Of a stretch of 10,906 bases of DNA, positions 1-6,534 are shown in pieces (positions within the stretch are counted from its first letter, which is position 1; each line of letters opens with the position of its first letter). A program made the position numbers and the translations under genes. This DNA is from JBOHHM01 sp050725495 (GTDB lineage: Bacteria > Pseudomonadota > Gammaproteobacteria > Burkholderiales > Burkholderiaceae_C). Where the stretch lies: contig JBOHHM010000194.1 of NCBI GenBank assembly GCA_050725495.1, positions 1 through 10,906 on the forward strand, read 5' to 3'. A model generated the notes under the pieces. That model worked only from the letters and a program-made list of their open reading frames with translations. It made no database searches and was not told the origin of the DNA.

Positions 1-798
1 GCGGCACGCATAGTGGAAACGCTTGGACGCCATCGCCTGCATCTGACCCCGACGCTCGAAGCTCTCCGCGTAATGATCGGGCAGGAAGCCCAGATACTGG
101 CCCGAGAGTATCAACAGAGCAATCGCCTCTTGATCAAATCCCGTGGCCTTGCGCGACAGCCGCGCCCGGTGGCTCAGCTCCATGTTGGGCGAGTGGTAGC
201 CCAAGCCGGCAAAGTGGTAGGTGCGCAGCCGCTCCCAAGTCAGCTTGTTGTGGTCGGCACCAAACAGCGGGTGCAGCCGGGCACAATAGAGCAGCATGGT
301 CTCCCCAAACAGGTCGGCGCACGCGAGGCTGCGTGAGCTGCGGTGCGCGGGAATGATGCCGACATGAAAGCTGCCACCGATGATGCCTCGTTCGATGGCG
401 TTGATGGAGGCCACATGGATCTGCAGGCCTACCTCAGGCGCCTGCTTGGAAAACAGCGCTATAGCCTCGCTGATGCGCGACTCGGGGTTGCTTGCCGTCT
501 TGTCGAAGATCGCGACCTCCAACTGCCCGCCCATGCGGCTGTGGATGTCATCGATGCTGCTGCGAAACACATCGACGCAGACGAGCAGGCGCAGCGTCTC
601 ATCGTAAACGCGCTGCCCCTCCGATGTCAGGGAGAACCCGGCCCGGCCCCGCCGACACAGCACCAGGCCGAGCCGGGTTTCCAGGTCCTTCACATGGCGG
701 CTCACCGTGGAGGTGCCGATATTGAGCTCCAGCTCCGCGGCTGCCATGCCGCCGCAGTCCACGACGCTCTTGAAGACGTGCAGCAGCCGCAAGTCCAT
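1..798 (-). CDS. LysR-family transcriptional regulator (C-terminus cut by window edge)
   Basis: A LysR-type regulator, expected to bind DNA as a multimer and respond to a small effector. The frame is open for 266 codons from the ATG at 796-798 to base 1, so the last few dozen residues of a typical 300-residue LysR are outside the window. Residues 4-62 form the winged helix-turn-helix: the recognition region is NIGTSTVSRHVKDLE (residues 26-40), followed by the wing with LCRRGRAGFSLTSEG. From about residue 84 comes the effector-binding domain (GGQLEVAIFD, later LFGETMLLYC). An in-frame TAA twelve codons upstream limits the start, and this ATG is the only standard start codon after it; no clear ribosome site precedes it. 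The gene is divergent from the aminotransferase at 971 across a 172-base region with inverted repeats, the classic LysR regulator/target arrangement. That it controls that gene is inference. Confidence 0.93.
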   Translation of the reverse strand, partial: MDLRLLHVFKSVVDCGGMAAAELELNIGTSTVSRHVKDLETRLGLVLCRRGRAGFSLTSEGQRVYDETLRLLVCVDVFRSSIDDIHSRMGGQLEVAIFDKTASNPESRISEAIALFSKQAPEVGLQIHVASINAIERGIIGGSFHVGIIPAHRSSRSLACADLFGETMLLYCARLHPLFGADHNKLTWERLRTYHFAGLGYHSPNMELSHRARLSRKATGFDQEAIALLILSGQYLGFLPDHYAESFERRGQMQAMASKRFHYACR

Positions 799-830
799 GT
801 CGCTGAGCTGCCCAAGGATGGCGCGCTTTT

Positions 831-856
831 TTTACTTGCATATTTCTTCAAGTAAA
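831..856. promoter_or_regulatory. Inverted repeat, candidate LysR operator (distal)
   Basis: TTTACTTG (831-838) and CAAGTAAA (849-856) are perfect reverse complements separated by ten AT-rich bases. The site lies between the divergent lysR and aminotransferase genes, 33 bases upstream of the lysR start codon. Dyads of this kind are typical of LysR recognition sites, and the AT-rich setting contrasts with the GC-rich genes on either side. Assignment to this regulator is inference. Confidence 0.6.
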
Positions 857-915
857 CATCGATATTGCAGCATTTTAGAAGTAGAGAGCCATGGAAAAAT
901 CGACTTCACCTTGTT

Positions 916-930
916 GCAAGTTCCACTTGC
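916..930. promoter_or_regulatory. Second inverted repeat with the same half-site, candidate activator/operator site
   Basis: GCAAGT (916-921) and ACTTGC (925-930) are perfect reverse complements around a 3-base centre. The CAAGT/ACTTG half-sites are the same as in the 831-856 dyad but arranged in the opposite order. The site sits 40 bases upstream of the aminotransferase ATG, near where its promoter should be, as expected for the activation or autoregulation sites of LysR proteins. I could not place a convincing -35/-10 pair. Confidence 0.45.
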
Positions 931-959
931 CCCATTTGTTTGCCCCTCTTCACACGCAC

Positions 960-964
960 AGGAG
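960..964 (+). promoter_or_regulatory. Shine-Dalgarno site fixing the aminotransferase start
   Basis: AGGAG, six bases before the ATG at 971. It decides the start: the reading frame is open upstream to 707, but that extension crosses the regulatory region and part of lysR and has no family resemblance. Confidence 0.85.
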
Positions 965-970
965 AAGTCC

Positions 971-2323
971 ATGAGCACCCTGACCACCGAACCGCGAGCT
1001 GCCGCCGTGCGCACCGACGCCGCCTGGCTCGACGCCCACTGGATGCCCTACACGGGCAATCGCAACTTCAAGGCCGACCCGCGCATGATCGTGGAAGCCA
1101 AGGACTGCTACTACACCGACCTGCATGGTCGCAAGATCTTCGACGGACTCTCGGGGCTGTGGTGCTCGGGCTTGGGCCATGGCCGCCCTGAAATCACTGA
1201 AGCCGTGAGCCGACAGGTCGCGAAGCTGGACTACGCGCCGGCGTTCCAGCATGGGCATCCGCTCTCGTTCGAGCTGGCCAACAAGATCAAGGAACTGACC
1301 CCTGCGGGCCTGGACTACGTGTTCTTCACCGGCTCGGGCTCGGAAGCCGCCGACACCTCGCTCAAGATGGCGCGGGCTTACTGGCGCGCCAAGGGCCAGG
1401 CCGGCAAGACGCGCCTGATCGGCCGCGAGAAGGGCTACCACGGCGTCAACTTCGGCGGCATCTCGGTCGGTGGCATCGGTGCCAACCGCAAGATCTTCGG
1501 CCAGGGCGTGGAAGCGGACCACCTGCCCCACACCCAACTGGCCAGCAACGCCTTCAGCCGCGGCATGCCCGAGCAAGGCGCCGACCTGGCCGACCGTTTG
1601 CTGGACCTGATCGCGCTGCACGATGCGTCGAACATTGCAGCCGTGATCGTCGAGCCGTTCTCGGGCTCGGCCGGTGTCGTGATTCCGCCGCGGGGCTACC
1701 TGCAGCGCCTGCGCGAGATCTGCACCGCACACAACATCCTCTTGATCTTCGATGAGGTCATCACCGGCTTCGGCCGCGCCGGCGCGCTCTCGGGAGCCGA
1801 CGCGTTCGGCGTCGTGCCGGACATCATGAACGTCGCCAAGCAGGTGACCAACGGCGCGCAGCCGCTGGGCGCTGTCGTCGTGAAGAAGGACATTTACGAC
1901 ACCTTCATGGCAGCCGGCGGGCCCGACTACATGCTCGAGTTTCCCCACGGCTACACCTACTCGGCCCATCCGGTGGCCTGCGCGGCCGGCATTGCTGCGC
2001 TTGACGTGCTGCAAAAGGAGGACATGATCGGCCGCGTGCGGGCACTGGCGCCGCATTTTGAGAACGCCGTCCACAGCCTCAAGGGCAGCAAGCACGTGGC
2101 GGACATCCGCAACTACGGCCTGGCCGCCGGCATCACCCTGTCGCCGCTGCCCGGCGAGCCGGCGCGCCGCCCGTACGAGGTGGCGATGGCCTGCTGGAAA
2201 AAGGGCTTCTACGTCCGCTATGGCGGCGACACCATCCAGCTCGCCCCGCCTTTCGTTGCAGAGAAGGCCGAGATCGACCGGCTGATCAATGCTTTGGGCG
2301 AGGCTCTGGCCGAAACCGCCTGA
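971..2323 (+). CDS. Omega-amino acid--pyruvate aminotransferase (beta-alanine:pyruvate type)
   Basis: A PLP-dependent class III aminotransferase of 450 residues that closely follows, from memory, the Pseudomonas putida beta-alanine:pyruvate transaminase (about 449 residues). The expected reaction is transfer of the amino group from beta-alanine or a related omega-amino acid to pyruvate, giving malonate semialdehyde and alanine, in the cytoplasm. Visible marks: DAHWMPYTGNRNF near residue 22; the phosphate-binding GSGSEAAD at 121-128; EKGYHGVNFGG; VIVEPFSGSAGV; IFDEVITGFGR with D261 expected to hold the pyridine nitrogen; and NVAKQVTNG with K290 as the Schiff-base lysine. The C-terminal YVRYGGDTIQLAPPF segment is also typical. 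It is divergent from the LysR gene, which probably controls it. The semialdehyde dehydrogenase often found beside such genes is absent here, since polA follows convergently. Exact amine preference cannot be read from sequence; taurine, GABA or aromatic amines are possible. Confidence 0.93.
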   Translation: MSTLTTEPRAAAVRTDAAWLDAHWMPYTGNRNFKADPRMIVEAKDCYYTDLHGRKIFDGLSGLWCSGLGHGRPEITEAVSRQVAKLDYAPAFQHGHPLSFELANKIKELTPAGLDYVFFTGSGSEAADTSLKMARAYWRAKGQAGKTRLIGREKGYHGVNFGGISVGGIGANRKIFGQGVEADHLPHTQLASNAFSRGMPEQGADLADRLLDLIALHDASNIAAVIVEPFSGSAGVVIPPRGYLQRLREICTAHNILLIFDEVITGFGRAGALSGADAFGVVPDIMNVAKQVTNGAQPLGAVVVKKDIYDTFMAAGGPDYMLEFPHGYTYSAHPVACAAGIAALDVLQKEDMIGRVRALAPHFENAVHSLKGSKHVADIRNYGLAAGITLSPLPGEPARRPYEVAMACWKKGFYVRYGGDTIQLAPPFVAEKAEIDRLINALGEALAETA

Positions 2324-2343
2324 ACACGGGAATCCCCAAGGCG

Positions 2344-2407
2344 TGGTCAGGGATGACCAAGCGGTGACCCGCGAGGGACAGGCCGGGCACCCCCATCGAG
2401 GGGTGCC
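2344..2407. terminator. Two hairpins between convergent aminotransferase and polA genes
   Basis: Two perfect stems lie in the 93-base gap between the facing 3' ends. The first is TGGTCA (2344-2349) with TGACCA (2354-2359), loop 4. The second is GGCACCCC (2386-2393) with GGGGTGCC (2400-2407), loop 6, ending 9 bases from the polA stop codon. Neither is followed by a run of T on either strand, so they do not meet the textbook intrinsic-terminator rule. They may still end transcription or protect 3' ends. Confidence 0.45.
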
Positions 2408-2416
2408 GTGCGTGTC

Positions 2417-5203
2417 TCAGTGCGCCTGGTCCCAGTTCGGCCCTACCCCCACCTGGGCCAGCAGCGGCACCTTGAGTTGGGCCACGCCGGCCATCAGACG
2501 CGGGATTTCGGTCTTGAGCCAGTCGACCTCGGCCTCGGGCACCTCGAACACCAGTTCGTCGTGCACCTGCATGATCACGCGCGTCGCCCGCCGCTCGGCG
2601 TCCAGCACCTGCTGCACCTTGACCATGCTCTTCTTGATCAGGTCGGCGGCCGTGCCCTGCATGGGCGCGTTGATGGCCGCGCGCTCGGCAGCGCTGCGGC
2701 GCGGGCCATTGGGTGAGTTGATTTCGGGCAGGTACAGGCGCCGGCCGAACACGGTCTCGACATAGCCCTTGGCCTTGGCACCGACCCGGGTCTGGTCCAT
2801 GTAACGCTTGACGCCGGGGTAGCGCTGAAAGTAGCGCTCGATGTAGTTCTTGGCCGCCGTGTTATCGATGCCCAGATTGCGCGCCAGGCCGAAGCTGCTC
2901 ATGCCGTAGATCAGGCCGAAGTTGATGACCTTGGCGTAGCGGCGCTGCTCGCTGCTGACCTGGTCGGGCGTCACGCCGAACACCTCGGCCGCGGTCGCGC
3001 GGTGCACGTCCAGGCCTTCATGGAAGGCGCGCAGCAGCGATTCGTCTTCGCTGATATGGGCCATGATGCGCAGCTCGATCTGGCTGTAGTCGGCACTCGC
3101 GATCACGCTGCCCGCGGGCGCCACAAAGGCCTCGCGCACGCGCCGGCCTTCGGGCGTGCGCACAGGGATGTTCTGCAGGTTCGGGTCGTTGCTGGCCAGC
3201 CGGCCCGTCACCGCGACGGCCTGCGCGTAGTGCGTGTGCACGCGGCCGGTGCGCGGCAACGCCATCTGTGAGAGCTTGTCGGTATAGGTGCCCTTGAGTT
3301 TGGACAGGCCCCGGTGCTCGAGGATCTTGGCCGGCAGCGGGTAGTCCTCTGCGAGCTTTTCCAGCACCTCCTCGTCGGTACTGGGTGCGCCAGTCGCGGT
3401 TTTCTTGACGACCGGCAGGCCCAGCTTGGTGAAGAAAATCTCGCCGATCTGCTTCGGTGACCCGAGGTTGAACGGCTGGCCGGCCAGCTCGTGCGCTCCC
3501 TGCTCGAGCTGCAGGATGCGCTGGCCGAGTTCATGGCTTTGCGCGGCCAGGGTGGGCGCGTCGATCAGCACGCCGTTGCGCTCGATGCGGTACAGCGCCT
3601 CGCTGCTCGCGATCTCGAGCTCGTAGATGGAGCGCAGCCTGGCGTCGGCCTGCAGCCGCGGCCACAGGGCCCGGTGCACATCGAGCGTCTGGTCCGAGTC
3701 CTCGCACGAATACTCGGACGCGCGGGCGATGTCGACCTGCGAGAACGGGATCTGCTGCGCGCCCTTGCCGCACAGGTCTTCGTAGCTGATGCCGCTGCGC
3801 CCCAGGTGGCGCTCGGCCAGGCTGCTCAGGCCATGGGGTTTGTGCACTTCGAGCACATAGCTTTGCAGCATGGTGTCGTGCGCATAGCCCTGCACCTCGA
3901 TGCCGTGGTTGGCAAACACATGGCGGTCGTATTTGATGTGCTGGCCGAGCTTGGGCTTCAAGGGGTTTTCCAGCCAGGGCTTGAGCCGGGCCAGCACCTC
4001 GTCGCGCGGCAGTTGGGTGGGCGCGTCGGGGTAGTTGTGCATCAGCGGGATATAGGCCGCCTCGCCCGGCTTCACGCTGAAGCTGATGCCCACGATTTCG
4101 GCGCGCATCTCGTCGAGCGAGGTGGTTTCGGTGTCGACCGCCACGAGCTCGGCGGCTTGCAGGCGCGCCAGCCAGGCATCGAAGGCGTCCCAGCTCAGAA
4201 CGGTGTCATAGGCCAGCGCTGTGACCTGCGACCGTGCGGGAACGGGCTCGGCGAACAGGTCCTGCGTGGCGCCGGGGGCCACGACGGGCGGCGCGGCGGC
4301 GCTGTCGCCCGCCCCCAGGGCCTTGACCAGGCCCTTGAACCCGAATTGCTCGTAAAAAACCTTTAAAGCCCCCGTGTCCTGGTCGCCAAGCGCTATTGAA
4401 TCCATAGCAGGCAGACCGTCGACATAGGCTGAGAGGTTGCAGTCGGTCTTGATGGTCAGCAGCTCGCGGCCCTTGGGCAGCCAGTCGAGCGCCTGGCGCA
4501 GGTTCTCTCCAGCCGCACCCTTGACCTCGCCGGCACGCGCCACCAGCGCGTCGAGCGAGCCATATTCCTGCAGCCATTTGGCTGCGGTCTTGGGGCCGAC
4601 CTTGGCCACGCCCGGCACGTTGTCCACGGCGTCGCCGACCAGGGTCTGGTAGTCGATCATCAAGGCCGGTGGCACGCCGAACTCGGCCGTCACACCGGCC
4701 ACATCGCGCTTCTTGCCGCTCATGGTGTCGATGATCGTGATCTGCTCGTTGACCAGCTGGCTCAGGTCCTTGTCGCCGCTGGAAATCACGACCGCGATAC
4801 CCTGCTGCGCGGCCGTGACGGCCAGGGTGCCGATCACATCATCGGCCTCCACACCGGGCACGGCCAGCACCTTCCAGCCCAGCAGGCGCACGACCTCGTG
4901 GATGGGCTCGATCTGGCTGCGCAGATCGTCCGGCATGGGCGAACGGTTGGCCTTGTACTCGGGGTAGAGCGCGTCGCGAAACGTCGGGCCCTTGGCGTCG
5001 AACACGCAGACCGCGTAGTCGGTTCGCACCTCCTTGCGCAGGGCCTGCATCATGTTGATCATGCCGCGGATCGCGCCGGTAGCCGGGCTGGCCGGGTCGC
5101 CCGGCACGGCACGCAGGTCGGGCATGGCGTGAAAGGCGCGGTACAGGTAGCTGGAACCGTCGACCAGCAGCAGGGTTTTTTTGTCGCTCGTGATTTCGCT
5201 CAT
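2417..5203 (-). CDS. polA: DNA polymerase I
   Basis: Family A DNA polymerase that removes RNA primers and fills gaps in replication and excision repair. With the start at 5203 the protein is 928 residues and its catalytic positions match Escherichia coli Pol I numbering almost exactly. Residues 9 to about 260 are the 5' nuclease (LLLVDGSSYLYRAFHAM, SSGDKDL, LVGDAVDNVPGV). The 3'-5' exonuclease is intact: VDTETTSL (D357, E359), KYDRHVF (D426), YSCEDSD (Y498, D502). The polymerase domain has motif A SADYSQIELR (D705), motif B RRYAKVINFGLIYG (K758, Y766) and motif C QVHDELV (H881, D882). The frame also allows an ATG at 5218, five codons earlier; I prefer 5203 because family members start close to the SDKKTLLLVDGSS block, but neither start has a good ribosome site. 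Residues 266-283 lie on a dispersed repeat also present in uvrD. The gene is divergent from the secreted-protein gene at 5235. Confidence 0.97.
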   Translation of the reverse strand: MSEITSDKKTLLLVDGSSYLYRAFHAMPDLRAVPGDPASPATGAIRGMINMMQALRKEVRTDYAVCVFDAKGPTFRDALYPEYKANRSPMPDDLRSQIEPIHEVVRLLGWKVLAVPGVEADDVIGTLAVTAAQQGIAVVISSGDKDLSQLVNEQITIIDTMSGKKRDVAGVTAEFGVPPALMIDYQTLVGDAVDNVPGVAKVGPKTAAKWLQEYGSLDALVARAGEVKGAAGENLRQALDWLPKGRELLTIKTDCNLSAYVDGLPAMDSIALGDQDTGALKVFYEQFGFKGLVKALGAGDSAAAPPVVAPGATQDLFAEPVPARSQVTALAYDTVLSWDAFDAWLARLQAAELVAVDTETTSLDEMRAEIVGISFSVKPGEAAYIPLMHNYPDAPTQLPRDEVLARLKPWLENPLKPKLGQHIKYDRHVFANHGIEVQGYAHDTMLQSYVLEVHKPHGLSSLAERHLGRSGISYEDLCGKGAQQIPFSQVDIARASEYSCEDSDQTLDVHRALWPRLQADARLRSIYELEIASSEALYRIERNGVLIDAPTLAAQSHELGQRILQLEQGAHELAGQPFNLGSPKQIGEIFFTKLGLPVVKKTATGAPSTDEEVLEKLAEDYPLPAKILEHRGLSKLKGTYTDKLSQMALPRTGRVHTHYAQAVAVTGRLASNDPNLQNIPVRTPEGRRVREAFVAPAGSVIASADYSQIELRIMAHISEDESLLRAFHEGLDVHRATAAEVFGVTPDQVSSEQRRYAKVINFGLIYGMSSFGLARNLGIDNTAAKNYIERYFQRYPGVKRYMDQTRVGAKAKGYVETVFGRRLYLPEINSPNGPRRSAAERAAINAPMQGTAADLIKKSMVKVQQVLDAERRATRVIMQVHDELVFEVPEAEVDWLKTEIPRLMAGVAQLKVPLLAQVGVGPNWDQAH
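4355..4409 (-). repeat. Palindromic repeat inside polA, copy 1
   Basis: On the plus strand GCTATTGAATCCATAGC (4392-4408) has GCTAT/ATAGC arms. Together with the bases down to 4355 it aligns without gaps to 8674-8728 in uvrD: 34 of the 54 bases in the 18 aligned codons agree by eye, and 23 of the first 30. In polA it encodes AMDSIALGDQDTGALKVF, residues 266-283, between the 5' nuclease domain and the rest of the protein. It resembles a short repeat with ATAGC arms that I remember as common in Comamonadaceae genomes; that is recollection, not a search. Confidence 0.55.
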
Positions 5204-5222
5204 CATTCGATTGTGCATTGCC

Positions 5223-5228
5223 TACAAT
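5223..5228 (+). promoter_or_regulatory. Probable -10 element for the DUF2782-like gene, giving a leaderless start
   Basis: TACAAT lies exactly six bases before the ATG at 5235, so transcription would begin at or next to the start codon. There is no Shine-Dalgarno site. The -35 region, poorly conserved, would fall inside the first codons of the divergent polA. The same TACAAT-six bases-ATG layout occurs before uvrD. Confidence 0.5.
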
Positions 5229-5234
5229 TGAGTC

Positions 5235-5543
5235 ATGCGCGCCACCCTCCCCCTGATCGCCCTGTTATGCTGCCAGGCCGTCCTGGCGCAGGCCCCTGCC
5301 CCGAGCCCGGCCCAGACTCCCAGGGTGGAGCGGCGCATCGAGCGCATCCACATAGAGGACGGTGGCACCAAGGTGGACGAAGTGCGCTACGGCGGCGAAA
5401 CCCAAAGCGTCACCGTGCAACCCAAGCTCGACGTCCCCCCCTACGAAATCCAGCCGACCGACGGCGCCCGCAGCCGCCCCGCCAGCCGCGACGGCTCTGG
5501 CACACCGACCGGCCAGCGTGTCTGGAACGTCCTGAATTTCTGA
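5235..5543 (+). CDS. Small secreted protein, DUF2782-like
   Basis: A 102-residue protein of unknown function. Residues 1-18 are a signal peptide (MRATLPLIALLCCQAVLA, cleavage likely after VLA-18). A proline/alanine-rich stretch follows, then a compact conserved-looking domain: RRIERIHIEDGGTKVDEVRYGG, a beta-rich QSVTVQPK segment, PPYEIQPTDG, and a C-terminal GQRVWNVLNF. The pattern and position match the DUF2782 family, whose members I recall lying between polA and thrB in Pseudomonas and in Burkholderiales. It is probably periplasmic. It starts 31 bases from the chosen polA start on the opposite strand (16 bases from the longer alternative) and ends 15 bases before thrB, so it probably leads a transcript with thrB. 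Family assignment is from memory; no biochemical role is known to me. Confidence 0.85.
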   Translation: MRATLPLIALLCCQAVLAQAPAPSPAQTPRVERRIERIHIEDGGTKVDEVRYGGETQSVTVQPKLDVPPYEIQPTDGARSRPASRDGSGTPTGQRVWNVLNF

Positions 5544-5558
5544 AATATTCTTTCACCG

Positions 5559-6509
5559 ATGGCTGTATTCACCGAAGTCTCTTTTGAGGAGGCGCGCAAG
5601 CTGCTGCGCCGGCTGAACCTGGGGGAACTGAGCGCGCTGCGTGGCATCGAGGGCGGCATCGAGAACACCAACTACTTCGCCACCACCGAAGGCGGCGAGT
5701 ATGTGCTCACCCTGTTCGAGCGCCTGAGCTTTGAGCAATTGCCGTTCTACCTGCACCTCATGAAACATTTGGCGCATCGCGGCATTCCCGTGCCCGACCC
5801 GGCGGCCGACCGCAGTGGCGACATCCTGCACACCGTCCAGGGCAAACCCGCCGCTGTCGTGAACCGGCTGCGCGGCAAGAGCCAGCTCGCGCCCGGCCCC
5901 GCGCACTGCGCGGCCGTGGGTGCGATGCTGGCGCGCATGCACCTGGCCGCGCGCGACTTCAACCGCCAGCAGCCCAATCTGCGGGGCCTGCCCTGGTGGA
6001 ACGAGACCGTGCCGGTCGTGCTGCCCCATCTGGACGCCGCCCAGGCCGCGCTGCTGCAAAGCGAGCTGGCCTACCAGAACCATGTGGCCGCTTCGCCGGC
6101 CTATGCGGCGCTGCCGCGCGGCCCCATCCATGCCGATCTGTTCCGCGACAACGTGATGTTCGAGGGCGAGCAGCTCACCGGCTTGTTCGACTTCTACTTC
6201 GCGGGGGTGGACAGCTGGCTGTTCGACCTGGCCGTGTGCCTGAACGACTGGTGCATCGATCTGGCCAGCGGCGCCCACGATGCCCTTCGCGCCGACAGCC
6301 TGATCGCGGCTTATGCCAGCGTGCGGCCGCTGACCGTCGCCGAGCGCCAGCTGCTGCCGGCCCTGCTGCGCGCCGGCGCCCTGCGCTTCTGGATTTCGCG
6401 GCTGTGGGACTACCACCTGCCGCGCGAAGCCGCCATGCTCACAGCCCACGACCCCTCGCACTTCGAGCGGGTGCTGCGCGAACGGGTTCGCCACCCGGTC
6501 ACGCTCTGA
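5559..6509 (+). CDS. thrB: Homoserine kinase (APH/choline-kinase fold type)
   Basis: Phosphorylates L-homoserine with ATP to O-phospho-L-homoserine, the step before threonine synthase, in the cytoplasm. At 316 residues it is the usual length for the non-GHMP class of ThrB found in Pseudomonas and betaproteobacteria. The opening MAVFTEVSFEEARKLLRRLNLG, the substrate/ATP region GIEGGIENTNYFATT (about 30-44) and YVLTLFE are characteristic. The kinase centre is HADLFRDNVMF with H191, D193 (catalytic base) and N198, followed by LFDFYFAGVD with D211 as the expected metal ligand. The C-terminal part has RFWISRLWDYHLPR. No Shine-Dalgarno site precedes the ATG; TATTCT lies seven bases before it, so a weak leaderless start of its own is possible as well as read-through from the 5235 gene. 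The threonine synthase and homoserine dehydrogenase genes are not in the window. Confidence 0.95.
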   Translation: MAVFTEVSFEEARKLLRRLNLGELSALRGIEGGIENTNYFATTEGGEYVLTLFERLSFEQLPFYLHLMKHLAHRGIPVPDPAADRSGDILHTVQGKPAAVVNRLRGKSQLAPGPAHCAAVGAMLARMHLAARDFNRQQPNLRGLPWWNETVPVVLPHLDAAQAALLQSELAYQNHVAASPAYAALPRGPIHADLFRDNVMFEGEQLTGLFDFYFAGVDSWLFDLAVCLNDWCIDLASGAHDALRADSLIAAYASVRPLTVAERQLLPALLRAGALRFWISRLWDYHLPREAAMLTAHDPSHFERVLRERVRHPVTL

Positions 6510-6534
6510 ACTGGCGCTGCCAACCTTACGAATC

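Noticed and set aside
13..855. Plus-strand frames across 13-855 as genes
   Set aside because: They lie opposite a continuous LysR-family frame whose domains are all recognisable.
707..970. N-terminal extension of the aminotransferase frame
   Set aside because: It crosses lysR coding DNA and the divergent operator region, has no protein-family likeness, and the ATG at 971 has a clear AGGAG site.
950..2095. Long open frame (381 codons) antisense to the aminotransferase gene
   Set aside because: A mirror of the high-GC codon pattern of the sense gene; no family resemblance. Similar antisense frames at 3491-4366, 5553-6569 and 6526-7485 are rejected for the same reason.
5176..5182. A7 run on the coding strand near the polA start as a programmed frameshift site
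   Set aside because: The codons are AAA AAA ACC, not the frame required for a typical slippery heptamer, and no downstream structure or useful alternative frame is evident.
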